Of a stretch of 64,000 nt of DNA, positions 1 through 9,232 are shown piece by piece. The DNA is taken from the NCBI RefSeq assembly GCF_020736845.1, contig NZ_JAFFQR010000112.1, positions 339,233 to 403,232 on the forward strand. The letters are read 5' to 3'. Made by a program: the position numbers and the translations under genes. Within the stretch, counting starts at the first letter, position 1, and every line of letters begins with the position of its first letter. The DNA comes from Paenibacillus farraposensis. Lineage in GTDB: Bacteria; Bacillota; Bacilli; Paenibacillales; Paenibacillaceae. Below the pieces are notes generated by a model. It worked only from the letters and a program-made list of their open reading frames with translations, was not told the DNA's origin and did no database searches.

Positions 1-1078
1 TAATATCCTGCAAAAGAAACAACATACCGCGGTAACCGCCGTCATCCTCGTACATAGGCACACCATCCAGCAAAACCAGCCGTTCCTCGGGATTGTACAA
101 ATGCACCTCACCGTGCAGTTTTTCACGGCTTTGTATACTGCCCTCAATCAGCTTCGTCAGCTCATAATGTTTCTTCAACTCGTGGTAGGGTTTATCTGTC
201 ACGCGTTTACCCGCCACACCAAGCATCCGCTCAGACTCACGGTTTACAAGCGCAATACGCTCCTCGGCATCAATCATCAGAATTCCACCGGTCATATTAC
301 TCATGACGCTCTGGAGCAAATCCTCATTATCACGTATCGTTTTCATTTGGTTTTGGAGACTGTCTGCCATACGGTTAATCGCTTCACCCAACTGCCCTAC
401 CTCGTCCCTGCGCTGTACACCCACTCTGGCGTCATAATCCAGTCCGGAAATGCGATTAGCTACACCCGTAATGTGTTCAATGGGTGAAGTGAGGCCGCGG
501 GCGATGCGATAGCTGACCAGCCCGGCAGCGAGAAACAGCAGCACAAGGCCTATTCCAATGGCCATCCAGCCGCGCTGTATGCCCTCCTCTACCGTTTTCA
601 GATTCATGGACAAGCGAATATATCCGTCAAAGCCCTTGTCCGACACCACAGGCTCTGCGACGTACAGCATGTTGCGCTTCAGAGTTTCGCTATAGCGAAT
701 CGTACGTCCAATGCCTTCTGTCGAAGCTTGCTGAATTTCTTCACGGGATGCATGGTTTTCCATCTTGCGCGGATCGCTGAGCGAATCGCCGACCACTGTC
801 CCATCCTTGCGAATGAAGGTCACGCGCGATTGGGTCAGACGGGCAATTTCCTTGGCCTTTTCGGAATAATAAGAGATGTAATCTGTGCTGGAAAGAGGGT
901 CTGTATTGACAAAAGGAAATGTAGCGCGAAGCAGGTCGATCTCTCGTCCCATGTTCTCCTCAAGCACCTTCATATTCGAATTTTTAAAAATTTGCCCCAT
1001 CGTAATTCCAGCAGCCAGAACAGATACACCAATCACAATCAGCATAATGACCGTCAGCCTGAAACGAAACGATTTCAT
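1..1078 (-). CDS. phoR: PhoR/PnpS-type sensor histidine kinase, N-terminal part
   Basis: This is the first ~359 residues of a membrane sensor kinase that runs off the left edge. The order seen is an N-terminal membrane helix (about residues 8-30), an extracytoplasmic region of ~140 residues, a second helix (about 170-190), a HAMP linker and the start of a PAS domain (TGGILMIDAEERIALVNRES). The kinase core is outside the window. This layout matches PhoR, the phosphate-starvation sensor that phosphorylates PhoP, and a pst operon lies 9 kb away. No response regulator lies just upstream: the preceding gene on this strand is an SDR dehydrogenase, unlike the B. subtilis mdh-phoP-phoR order. A WalK-like kinase is the alternative. 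The ATG start fits the hydrophobic N-terminus. Confidence 0.8.
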   Translation of the reverse strand, partial: MKSFRFRLTVIMLIVIGVSVLAAGITMGQIFKNSNMKVLEENMGREIDLLRATFPFVNTDPLSSTDYISYYSEKAKEIARLTQSRVTFIRKDGTVVGDSLSDPRKMENHASREEIQQASTEGIGRTIRYSETLKRNMLYVAEPVVSDKGFDGYIRLSMNLKTVEEGIQRGWMAIGIGLVLLFLAAGLVSYRIARGLTSPIEHITGVANRISGLDYDARVGVQRRDEVGQLGEAINRMADSLQNQMKTIRDNEDLLQSVMSNMTGGILMIDAEERIALVNRESERMLGVAGKRVTDKPYHELKKHYELTKLIEGSIQSREKLHGEVHLYNPEERLVLLDGVPMYEDDGGYRGMLFLLQDI

Positions 1079-1179
1079 ACAATACGCCCATCCTTTGGTA
1101 AGTAGAAATTTTTATAATGATGATACGATGTAGTTCAAGTAACATTCTACAGGCTGGCTGTACTTTGTACCACTGCTAT

Positions 1180-1217
1180 AAAAAGAAAAGGTCAGGACAT
1201 ACACTGTCCTAACCTTT
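1180..1217 (-). terminator. Rho-independent terminator after the SDR gene
   Basis: Arms 1187-1199 and 1205-1217 pair over 13 positions with one mismatch around a 5-base loop. On the minus strand the stem runs into CTTTTCTTTT. It lies just after the SDR stop codon and before the phoR start, so phoR needs its own promoter. Confidence 0.75.
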
Positions 1218-1221
1218 AAAC

Positions 1222-2091
1222 TTACCCGTTAACGACTTCACCGCCGTTAATATGAATGACCTGCCCGCTGACATAAGAAGAGTCATCTGAAGCAAGATAT
1301 ACATAGGCTGGCGCCAGTTCTTCCGGTTGGCCCGGACGCTTCATGGGCTGTGTCCCGCCAAACTCGCTGACCGTTTTGGCATCAAACGTGGACGGGATCA
1401 GCGGTGTCCAGATTGGACCCGGTGCTACAGCATTGACTCGAATGCCCTGTTCCACCAGATTGAGTGAAAGCGAGCGAGTGAATGATGTAATCGCCCCTTT
1501 CGTGGAGGAATAATCGATGAGTGTCTTGTTGCCGACATATGCGGTAATCGACGTTGTATTGACGATGGCGCTCCCTTTCTTCAAATGCGGCAATGCGGCC
1601 TGTGTCAGGAAGAACATACCGAAAATATTGGTACGGAAAGTGCGCTCCAACTGTTCTTTGGTGATAGCCTCCAGCTTTTGCTGAGGGTGCTGCTCGGCCG
1701 CATTGTTGACGACAATATCGAGCTTACCCAGCTCATGAACCGTCTGCTGGACCGCCTTTTTGGCAAATTGGTCATCTCCGATATCACCCGGGAGCAGCAC
1801 GCATTTGCGTCCCTCCTGTTCCACCTGGCGCTTCGTTTCTTCCGCATCCTGATGCTCATTCAGATAGATAATGGCTACATCAGCACCTTCTTTGGCATAC
1901 GTCACGGCTACAGCTCGACCGATTCCGCTGTCTCCGCCAGTAATAATGGCAACTTTACCTGTCAGTTTGCCGGCTGCTTTGTAAGTCGGCTTTTCAAACT
2001 GGGGAGCAGGCGACATTTTGGACTCCATCCCCGGTTGCTGTTCTTGATGCTGGGGAGGCATCGTTTGCTGGGCTTGGTTGCTTGTTGTCAT
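1222..2091 (-). CDS. SDR-family oxidoreductase, general-stress (YdaD/GSP39-like)
   Basis: A classical short-chain dehydrogenase of 289 residues. It has the nucleotide-binding glycine motif TGGDSGIGRA (about residues 52-61), NNAA, and the catalytic YSSTK. The N-terminal ~45 residues are Gln/Pro-rich and precede the Rossmann fold, as in the YdaD/YhxC/YhxD stress-protein group of Bacillus. It should reduce or oxidise a small carbonyl or alcohol with NAD(P); the substrate cannot be read from the sequence. AAAGGAGA lies upstream of the ATG. It is a single gene with its own terminator, placed between phoR and the TCA cluster. The exact family member is inferred from resemblance only. Confidence 0.88.
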   Translation of the reverse strand: MTTSNQAQQTMPPQHQEQQPGMESKMSPAPQFEKPTYKAAGKLTGKVAIITGGDSGIGRAVAVTYAKEGADVAIIYLNEHQDAEETKRQVEQEGRKCVLLPGDIGDDQFAKKAVQQTVHELGKLDIVVNNAAEQHPQQKLEAITKEQLERTFRTNIFGMFFLTQAALPHLKKGSAIVNTTSITAYVGNKTLIDYSSTKGAITSFTRSLSLNLVEQGIRVNAVAPGPIWTPLIPSTFDAKTVSEFGGTQPMKRPGQPEELAPAYVYLASDDSSYVSGQVIHINGGEVVNG

Positions 2092-2329
2092 ACAAATTCT
2101 CCTTTCAAAATCAGATATCTTGTTTAGGATGCAACTTTTATGTCCACTCTACTCTTGATTTACCTATCCGCTTTCGGATTAAACGACATGAGTGATGATT
2201 ATACTGAGATCATTAAAAAATAAGGTATCCCAACAACTTTTGGTCTGCTAGACTATGAATAGCGCCGTGTATACGGATAGCAAAAAAAGAGATTCAGTGA
2301 AAATTGCATGAGGGGGTTCATTCAACAAA

Positions 2330-3418
2330 ATGCTGGAAAAAAAAGTGACCTGGCTGGAGCTTTTTTATGACTTGCTCTTTGTGGCCGCTGTTTCCAAAGC
2401 CACTTATGTTCTATTGCACGTGGAGCATGGTAGTATTGCAATAGAGCATTTGGTCAAGTTTCTTCTTATTTTTATTCCTATTTGGTGGGCTTGGGTAGGA
2501 CAAAGCGTATACAACAACCGTTATGGCCAAGATACGACAACACATCGGATCTTCATCATTCTGGAATTATTTTTTGTTCTGATTATGACAGCCAGTCTGG
2601 ATGCTGATTTTGACGCTAATTATGCACCATTTCTTATCGGATATATCGGGTTAAGGGCTTTAACGGCAATCCAGTATCTCGTATCAGCCCAAAGAGAAAA
2701 GGATCATAAGCAGGAGACTGCCCACTTCTTTGGAACCTATTTCTGGCTTGGAATGATCATTTCATGCTGCTCTATCTTTTTCGATTCACCACTTCGCTAT
2801 GTCATTTTATACGCAGGGATTGTGATTGACATCCTTGTTCCATTAATAGGCCGTAAAAACCTGGTAAAAACGCCTATCCATACAGCCCATTTATTAGAGC
2901 GTTTTGCCCTGTTCACCTTGATTTTGCTGGGTGAATCGGTTATCAGCATGCTGTCTGTATTAAAATCCGATAAATTCACACCTTCGTCTATTGGATTCGC
3001 GGCCTTAGCCTTTATACTCGTTATTGCGATTTGGTGGCAATACTTTGAAAATGTAGAAAAACGAGTAGATAAGACAAAACAAACAGCCGGACAAACGATT
3101 ATTTACGGCCATTTGTTCATTTATTTTTCACTCAGCATGATTGCGGCTTCCATACAGCTCTTATTCCTGGAGCAGCTGGCATACCTGTTCATCCTTTGTT
3201 TTACTTTTGCCTCTGTCTTCATTTACTTCTTATCCGTCATGCTTGTATTTCATCAGTATCGGTTTCATCATTTGAAGCCAAGTTTCAAAGTAATGCTTTT
3301 ATTATTAGGTCTGTTATGTATTTTGTTCATCTTCAATCTTGTTATTGTGGCCCCCCCTCACCTTATCGTAGGTGAACTTATGTTGTTTTTTATTGTTTTT
3401 GCAAAAGCAACCGCATGA
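2330..3418 (+). CDS. ltrA: Low temperature requirement protein A family membrane protein
   Basis: A 362-residue polytopic membrane protein with roughly ten hydrophobic helices. It opens with VTWLELFYDLLFVAAVSK, the hallmark N-terminal motif of the LtrA family, and carries the conserved HLLERFALFTLILLGESVI segment mid-protein. LtrA proteins are inner-membrane proteins linked to growth at low temperature in Listeria; their biochemical activity is not settled. GAGGGG lies ~13 bases before the ATG. The gene is monocistronic and converges on the 4-TM gene at a shared terminator. Confidence 0.85.
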   Translation: MLEKKVTWLELFYDLLFVAAVSKATYVLLHVEHGSIAIEHLVKFLLIFIPIWWAWVGQSVYNNRYGQDTTTHRIFIILELFFVLIMTASLDADFDANYAPFLIGYIGLRALTAIQYLVSAQREKDHKQETAHFFGTYFWLGMIISCCSIFFDSPLRYVILYAGIVIDILVPLIGRKNLVKTPIHTAHLLERFALFTLILLGESVISMLSVLKSDKFTPSSIGFAALAFILVIAIWWQYFENVEKRVDKTKQTAGQTIIYGHLFIYFSLSMIAASIQLLFLEQLAYLFILCFTFASVFIYFLSVMLVFHQYRFHHLKPSFKVMLLLLGLLCILFIFNLVIVAPPHLIVGELMLFFIVFAKATA

Positions 3419-3465
3419 TCAGACCAGGGATTCGTGAAATTCCGCTATTGCAGCTCGATATAGCC

Positions 3466-3498
3466 AAATGGCCTGCGCTTAAGAAGCGCAGGCCATTT
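3466..3498. terminator. Bidirectional terminator between convergent genes
   Basis: A perfect 15-bp inverted repeat (3466-3480 with 3484-3498) has a 3-base loop and A/T-rich ends on both sides. It lies between the stop of the LtrA gene and the stop of the convergent 4-TM gene, and probably serves both. Confidence 0.85.
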
Positions 3499-3535
3499 TA
3501 TGGAAACTCAGGATTTCGTAAAATCCCTTAACGCA

Positions 3536-3952
3536 TTAAATAATGTGGCTATACACCATTAAAAATGTAATCAAAATCAGGAAGACAGCAAGCAGGGTAC
3601 TGAACATCCGCATTTTGCCTGCATATTGAGTCATAGGCTGCTGGTTACGAATGGCTTCCAGCGACAACCGCAACGGTTTGCCCATGGCACCTGCGATCCC
3701 GGAAATCGCCAGAAACAACAGCACGACAACAACGATCCAGGCCACGGAATAGGAGTTCCAGGCAACAATCATATACACACCGCTAACAAGCATGAGGATC
3801 AGTGCAAATTGAGCCAGACGATTCAATAGCTGAACCGCCGATAGCGTCCCTTCCTGCACGGCAGGGGTCATTCTATCAATTTTGCCCAAGACAAAGGGGA
3901 GCAATAAATAGAAGCCCATCGCCAGCGATCCGATCACATGAATAAAAAACAT
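3536..3952 (-). CDS. Small four-helix membrane protein, unknown
   Basis: A 138-residue protein with four strong membrane helices and short loops; one loop is basic (GKPLRLSLEAIRNQQ). The layout resembles the DUF2269 type of predicted integral membrane proteins, but this is not firm. The ATG at 3952 was chosen over an in-frame TTG at 3961 because GGAGG lies nine bases before the ATG and touches the TTG. It is transcribed alone between the mdh terminator and a shared terminator. No function is proposed. Confidence 0.65.
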   Translation of the reverse strand: MFFIHVIGSLAMGFYLLLPFVLGKIDRMTPAVQEGTLSAVQLLNRLAQFALILMLVSGVYMIVAWNSYSVAWIVVVVLLFLAISGIAGAMGKPLRLSLEAIRNQQPMTQYAGKMRMFSTLLAVFLILITFLMVYSHII

Positions 3953-4149
3953 CGTTAACAACCTCCATTCCCTGTATTTCTAACTTATTCATTTTCCATA
4001 GAACGGCCATATCCCCATGATAAGACTGTCATTCATTCGTTTGGGCCATTCTTTTCTATGTATCTATCATATCATACGAAATCTATTATACCGGGGAAGT
4101 ACAGCAAAGCAAAGAAATACGGAGAGGAAAATTTCAGCCATGATGGGGC

Positions 4150-4197
4150 AAAGACAAAAGAGGGGCCTGCAGCCAATGATATGGCTTTTGGGCCCCC
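4150..4197 (-). terminator. Terminator of the citZ-icd-mdh cluster
   Basis: GGGGCC (4162-4167) pairs with GGCCCC (4191-4196), with an inner AGCCA/TGGCT stem. On the minus strand the hairpin is followed by CTTTTGTC. It lies ~30 bases after the mdh stop. Confidence 0.7.
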
Positions 4198-4226
4198 TAA
4201 CAGGAATTAAAATTTTAAATACGTGC

Positions 4227-5168
4227 TTAAACGTTGACTACTTTAATTATACTGCGAACCGATTCGGCAGATTGATCCAGTGCAGCTTTTTCTTCGGCTG
4301 TCAATTCCAGTTCGAACACCTTTTCGATCCCATTGCCGCCAAGAAGTGTCGGCACACCGAGGAACAAGTCCTGATAGCCATACTCTCCCTCCAGATAGGC
4401 AATGACCGGAATGATCCGCTTCTTGTCTTTGACAATCGCTTCAGTCATCTGCGTTAGCGAGGCTGCCGGTGCATAGTATGCACTGCCATTTCCCAGCAGG
4501 TTCACAATCTCACCGCCCCCCACACGCGTCCGCTCCACAATCGCGTTGATACGTTCCTGCGAAATCAGGGTTTCGATAGGGATGCCACCGACGCTCGAAT
4601 AGCGCACCATCGGCACCATATCATCACCGTGGCCGCCCAAAACGAAGCCGCGCACGTCTTCAACGGATACGTTCAGCTCCTGTGCGATAAAGGTACAATA
4701 CCGCGCTGTATCGAGCACACCCGATTGACCGATGACCCGATTCTTCGGGAAACCAAGCGTATGGTATGCAGTATAGGTCATTGCATCGACCGGATTGCTC
4801 AAAATGATGACGATAGAATCCGGTGCATACTTCTTTATGTTATCGCACACGGATTTTACGATCCCTGCGTTGGTATTGACCAAATCGTCACGGCTCATAC
4901 CGGGCTTGCGCGCAATTCCGGCTGTAATGATAACGATGTCTGAATTGGCTGCATCTTCATAATTGGAAGTACCTGTGACCAGGCTGTCAAAACCCTGTAC
5001 TGGACCGACCTCTAAAATATCAAGCGCCTTGCCCTTGGTCGGATTCTCAAATTGCGGAATATCGATCAGCACGATATCGCCCAACTCCTTTTGAGCGAGC
5101 ATCAATGCGGTAGTGGCACCCGTAAAACCGGCGCCAACAATAGATATTTTTTTACGTTGAATGGTCAC
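4227..5168 (-). CDS. mdh: Malate dehydrogenase
   Basis: LDH-type malate dehydrogenase of 313 residues that interconverts malate and oxaloacetate with NAD in the TCA cycle. It has the Rossmann motif GAGFTG near residue 12, the catalytic-region motif GGHGDDMVP, and the conserved arginine-bearing segment ITAGIARKPGMSRDDL. The start is a GTG at 5168, eight bases after AAGGGG. It follows icd by 15 bases, so icd and mdh are co-transcribed, with citZ close upstream. A terminator follows. Confidence 0.96.
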   Translation of the reverse strand: MTIQRKKISIVGAGFTGATTALMLAQKELGDIVLIDIPQFENPTKGKALDILEVGPVQGFDSLVTGTSNYEDAANSDIVIITAGIARKPGMSRDDLVNTNAGIVKSVCDNIKKYAPDSIVIILSNPVDAMTYTAYHTLGFPKNRVIGQSGVLDTARYCTFIAQELNVSVEDVRGFVLGGHGDDMVPMVRYSSVGGIPIETLISQERINAIVERTRVGGGEIVNLLGNGSAYYAPAASLTQMTEAIVKDKKRIIPVIAYLEGEYGYQDLFLGVPTLLGGNGIEKVFELELTAEEKAALDQSAESVRSIIKVVNV

Positions 5169-5183
5169 GTGACATTCCCCTTC

Positions 5184-6479
5184 CTACAGATTACTAATAA
5201 TGGTATCTGCAAATTCAGAACATTTCACTTGTGTAGCGCCATCCATCAGACGGGCAAAGTCATAAGTGACGATCTTATTATTAATGGACGTTTCCAGCCC
5301 TTTATAAATCAGGTCGGCGGCTTCTTTCCAGCCCAAATGCTCAAGCATCATAACACCGGACAAAATCACAGAACCAGGGTTTACTACGTCTTTGTCCGCA
5401 TATTTTGGCGCTGTGCCATGTGTCGCTTCAAAAATGGCATGCCCAGTAACATAGTTAATATTGGCGCCTGGAGCGATACCAATTCCGCCCACTTGAGCAG
5501 CCAAGGCATCGGACAAATAGTCCCCGTTCAGGTTCAAGGTAGCAATAACGTCAAATTCGGACGGACGTGTCAGTACTTGCTGCAGCGCAATGTCAGCAAT
5601 CGCGTCCTTGATGATGATTTTGCCCGCTTCCTCTGCCGCTTTTTGAGCTGCATTTGCCGCATCCTCACCGTCTTTTTCCTTAATTTGATCATATTGTGCC
5701 CAAGTAAATACTTTATCAGCAAACTCTTGCTCAGCTACTTCATAGCCCCAGTTTTTGAACGCACCTTCGGTAAATTTCATGATATTGCCTTTGTGTACGA
5801 GCGTTACGCTCTTGCGTCCGTGATCAACAGCATATTGAATCGCTGCACCCACCAGACGTTTTGAACCTTCGGAGGAAACCGGCTTTATCCCGATCCCCGA
5901 GGTTTCAGGGAAACGGATTTTATTCACACCCAGCTCTTGCTGGAGGAACTTTATAACCTTTTTCACATCTTCAGAGCCTTCGGCATACTCGATACCTGCA
6001 TAGATATCTTCTGTATTCTCACGGAAAATAACCATATCTACCAAATCAGGCCGTTTTACCGGAGAAGGCACGCCGTTGAAGTAACGAACAGGCCGCAGGC
6101 ATACGTACAGATCCAACTCTTGTCGCAATGCCACGTTCAAGGAACGAATGCCACCGCCAATAGGTGTCGTAAGTGGACCTTTAATGGCTACAATATACTC
6201 ACGGATGGCTTCCAGAGTATCGTTAGGCAGCCACTCACCGTACGAATTGAAAGCTTTCTCACCAGCAAATACTTCATACCATGCAATTTTTTTGGTGCCG
6301 TTATATGCTTTATCTACAGCGGCATCCAGTACGCGCTTGGATGCTTTCCAAATATCGCGTCCGGTGCCATCACCTTCGATAAACGGAATAATCGGATGGT
6401 TCGGAACCTGTAGTTGACCGTTATCAATCGTAATCTTTTCACCTTCAGTTGGGAGCTCAAACTTTTCAAATTTCACCAT
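5184..6479 (-). CDS. icd: Isocitrate dehydrogenase (NADP)
   Basis: A 431-residue NADP-dependent isocitrate dehydrogenase, oxidising isocitrate to 2-oxoglutarate. FIEGDGTGRDIW sits near the N-terminus, the substrate arginines lie around GGIRSLNVALRQELDLYVCLRPVRYF (split here by family knowledge), and the metal-binding DAIADIALQQ and nucleotide-binding HGTAPKYADK are present. The open frame extends 22 codons upstream, but GAGGAGG lies 11 bases before the ATG at 6479 and this gives the usual family length. It sits between citZ and mdh in the TCA cluster. Confidence 0.96.
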   Translation of the reverse strand: MVKFEKFELPTEGEKITIDNGQLQVPNHPIIPFIEGDGTGRDIWKASKRVLDAAVDKAYNGTKKIAWYEVFAGEKAFNSYGEWLPNDTLEAIREYIVAIKGPLTTPIGGGIRSLNVALRQELDLYVCLRPVRYFNGVPSPVKRPDLVDMVIFRENTEDIYAGIEYAEGSEDVKKVIKFLQQELGVNKIRFPETSGIGIKPVSSEGSKRLVGAAIQYAVDHGRKSVTLVHKGNIMKFTEGAFKNWGYEVAEQEFADKVFTWAQYDQIKEKDGEDAANAAQKAAEEAGKIIIKDAIADIALQQVLTRPSEFDVIATLNLNGDYLSDALAAQVGGIGIAPGANINYVTGHAIFEATHGTAPKYADKDVVNPGSVILSGVMMLEHLGWKEAADLIYKGLETSINNKIVTYDFARLMDGATQVKCSEFADTIISNL

Positions 6480-6630
6480 AAGTTCCTTTTCCTCCTCAGA
6501 TATAATTGAGTACAGAGCCAAAAACATGATCGTTATCACAGACAAAAAATGTCTGTCTCTCGCCGCATCTTTATTGTACCTTATTTTTTAAATTCAGGGT
6601 ATCCATCCTCAATATTCCTCTGACATACGA

Positions 6631-7743
6631 TTAGCGCAGCTCTGGCGACACATATTTTTGATCTATTGGTCCTGTATACTCGGCACGCGGACGGATCAGA
6701 CGGTTATTTTCGTACTGCTCCAAAATGTGCGCAGTCCACCCGGACACACGGCTCACCGCGAAAATCGGCGTAAACAAGTCTCTCTTGATCCCCAGCTGGG
6801 TATAAACGGAAGCAGAATAAAAATCCACATTCGGTTTCAAGCCTTTTTGCCCTGTCACAATTTCCTCAATGCGAACCGACATATCAAACAACATGGTGTC
6901 ACCGTTCATTTCGCCCAGTTCACGAGACATTTTCTGCAAATGCTTGGCACGCGGATCACCGTTTTTATAAACACGGTGCCCAAAGCCCATAATTTTTTCG
7001 TGGTTATCCAGCTTGCCCTGGATATACGAGTCCACCTGATCCAAACCGCCAATTTCCTCCAGCGTTCTGGCAACAGCTTCGTTGGCTCCACCATGCAGCG
7101 GCCCTTTTAAAGCGCCAATGGCAGACGTAATCCCTGAATAAATATCCGACAATGTAGCTACCGTTACACGGGCGGCAAAGGTCGAAGCATTTAATTCATG
7201 ATCAGCATGCAGCACAAGGGCCTGATCGAACGCTTTGATAGCCGTCTCTTCCGGGTCTTTGCCAGTGAGCTGATACAAAAAGTTTTCAGCGATGGAAACA
7301 CTCTTTTTAGGCGCAATCGGCTCCAAGCCTTCGCGTATACGCGCTATGGCTGCCACAATGGTGGGCAATTGCGCCTGAAGCTTGACGGCTTTGGTCACAT
7401 TGGACTCTCTCGACATATCCTCCGCCTCAGGATCATACAAAGCGAGAGATGATACGGCTGACCTCAAGGCAGCCATCGTGTTCAAATCCTTCGGGTACAG
7501 CTTTAATTGAGTAATGATTTCCTCTGGAACAGCAGCATATTCACTTAATTGGTTGCGCAGCTCCTGCAATTGCGCTTGATCGGGCAATTTTCCAAACCAC
7601 AGCAAATAAGCTACCTCTTCGAAATCGGCGTTAACTGCCAAATCATCAATGTTATAACCCCGGTACGTGAGAACGCCATCTACGATAGAGCTAATAGAGG
7701 AGGTGGTTGCTACAATCCCCTCCAAACCTTTAGTCGCTGTCAT
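6631..7743 (-). CDS. citZ: Citrate synthase
   Basis: Citrate synthase of 370 residues, the usual CitZ length, condensing acetyl-CoA and oxaloacetate. The catalytic histidines and aspartate are in LHADHELNAS, GALKGPLHGGAN and MGFGHRVYK. The ATG at 7743 was chosen over a longer frame because AAAGGAGA lies eight bases before it. First gene of the citZ-icd-mdh cluster. A CcpA-type cre-like site lies 45-58 bases upstream (7788-7801), consistent with catabolite control as in Bacillus. Confidence 0.96.
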   Translation of the reverse strand: MTATKGLEGIVATTSSISSIVDGVLTYRGYNIDDLAVNADFEEVAYLLWFGKLPDQAQLQELRNQLSEYAAVPEEIITQLKLYPKDLNTMAALRSAVSSLALYDPEAEDMSRESNVTKAVKLQAQLPTIVAAIARIREGLEPIAPKKSVSIAENFLYQLTGKDPEETAIKAFDQALVLHADHELNASTFAARVTVATLSDIYSGITSAIGALKGPLHGGANEAVARTLEEIGGLDQVDSYIQGKLDNHEKIMGFGHRVYKNGDPRAKHLQKMSRELGEMNGDTMLFDMSVRIEEIVTGQKGLKPNVDFYSASVYTQLGIKRDLFTPIFAVSRVSGWTAHILEQYENNRLIRPRAEYTGPIDQKYVSPELR

Positions 7744-7787
7744 CGTTACATCTCTCCTTTGTAAAAACATTGTGAACGGACTTGCAA

Positions 7788-7801
7788 TGTAAACATTTTC
7801 A
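7788..7801 (-). promoter_or_regulatory. Candidate CcpA cre site in the citZ leader
   Basis: TGTAAACATTTTCA on the plus strand matches the cre consensus TGWAANCGNTNWCA at all but one fixed position. It lies between the probable citZ promoter and the gene. The 344 bases between citZ and ytvI also hold TATAAT (complement of 7809-7814) and TTGACA (complement of 7848-7853); they are not properly spaced with one another, so the -35/-10 pair is uncertain. Repression by CcpA is known for B. subtilis citZ; here it is inferred. Confidence 0.5.
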
Positions 7802-8087
7802 AAAGTAGATTATATCTTTTATAGAGCTAAGTAACGTTAACGCCATATGTCAATATTTAAACCCTCTTTTACTATACTGGATTTTGTCGTTTATGTGAAC
7901 ATTAAGGGCTGTTTCGACACATTTAAATGTTTTATCGCTGTTATAAAGAATTTTTTGAAACCACTTACATTTCTGAAATCCGATTTGCACTTTTTTACAT
8001 AAGGTCTTGTCTTCCCCCCTCTCCGCATATGTATAGCAGAGTACTTGTTTTGTGGAATAAGATTATAAAGAAAGGAGCCGTGAAAGC

Positions 8088-9206
8088 TTGAACCGATTAA
8101 TCCTAAACCGCATATGCCGTGCTCTGTGGGTCGCTATCATCATTACATCGCTGATGCTGGGCATATACGTCCTGTTCCCGCTCGTCTATCCTTTCCTGCT
8201 CGCCTGGCTTGTAGCCTATGCCATGAATCCGCTGGTTCGTTTTCTGCGTATAAAGGCCCGCATGCCGCGCTGGATGGCTGTCACGGTCTCATTATTTGTA
8301 TATTTAGGCGGAATCGCCATTGTTCTATCTGCGGCAATAACAAGAATGGTTCGCGAGGTCATAAAGCTCACTATGACGTTTGACGGGCATATTGAGCATT
8401 TTAAAAGCCTGTTCATCGACTGGACCCAAAGCGATCTGATTCAAAACATAATTAACGAAATCAACCATTTCATTCGTAATAATCCGGATTACCAGCATAC
8501 CATTAACAGCAATATTGACAAAACAACACAAACGGTCAGTTCGGCTGTTACTACGCTGGTCGCCCAATTTTTTAATGGCATTCTGAATTTGCTGACCTCT
8601 TTGCCTAATATGGGTGCCGTGCTCATGGTGATCGTCTTAGCCGCTTTTTTTATCAGCAAGGATTGGGACCGGCATAGCCGGCTGCTGGCCAATACGGTTC
8701 CTGATACGATTCGCAAGCCGTTATCGGGGATATGGCACGATCTGCTCAAGGCGCTGTTCGGCTATTTGCGCGCCCAATTTATTATCATTTCTATTACCGC
8801 ATTAACGGTCATTGTCGGACTGTTCATATTGCGTGTGGATTCCGCCTTTACCATCGGTTTAATGATCGGGCTGGTGGACTTGCTGCCTTATTTGGGGATT
8901 GGCCTGGTGATGATCCCGTGGATACTGTATGCCTACATGTCGGGGAATTTGGCATTGGGGGTAGGATTATCGGTCCTCTATACCATCCTGTTGGTTGGAC
9001 GGCAGATTGTGGAGCCCAAGGTGCTAGCCAGCAGCGTGGGATTGAACCCGCTTCCCACCCTTATCGGCATGTTCATCGGGCTCAAGCTGTTTGGTGTTTT
9101 GGGGCTGATAATCGGTCCTGTCTCACTCATCGTCGTCGATGCCCTGAATCGCGCGAATGTCATTCAGGACTTGCGCAACTATATACTTGCCGGACGGGTG
9201 CGCTAA
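8088..9206 (+). CDS. ytvI: Sporulation membrane protein YtvI (AI-2E transporter family)
   Basis: A 372-residue polytopic membrane protein of the AI-2E/PerM family with seven to eight helices, a central soluble stretch (about residues 75-175) and the conserved C-terminal GIGLVMIPWILYAYMSGN and GLKLFGVLGLIIGPVSLIV segments. It matches YtvI, a sporulation integral membrane protein encoded next to citZ in B. subtilis as well. The likely start is TTG at 8088, ten bases after AAAGGAG; a GTG at 8080 hits a stop after three codons. Divergent from citZ and convergent with fxsA. Confidence 0.85.
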   Translation: MNRLILNRICRALWVAIIITSLMLGIYVLFPLVYPFLLAWLVAYAMNPLVRFLRIKARMPRWMAVTVSLFVYLGGIAIVLSAAITRMVREVIKLTMTFDGHIEHFKSLFIDWTQSDLIQNIINEINHFIRNNPDYQHTINSNIDKTTQTVSSAVTTLVAQFFNGILNLLTSLPNMGAVLMVIVLAAFFISKDWDRHSRLLANTVPDTIRKPLSGIWHDLLKALFGYLRAQFIIISITALTVIVGLFILRVDSAFTIGLMIGLVDLLPYLGIGLVMIPWILYAYMSGNLALGVGLSVLYTILLVGRQIVEPKVLASSVGLNPLPTLIGMFIGLKLFGVLGLIIGPVSLIVVDALNRANVIQDLRNYILAGRVR

Positions 9207-9232
9207 TGAAACAAGCAAAGCCACCGCCCACG

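Noticed and set aside
4017..6413. Several plus-strand frames opposite mdh and icd
   Set aside because: All lie antisense to conserved enzymes with matching motifs; no start signals or codon pattern of their own.
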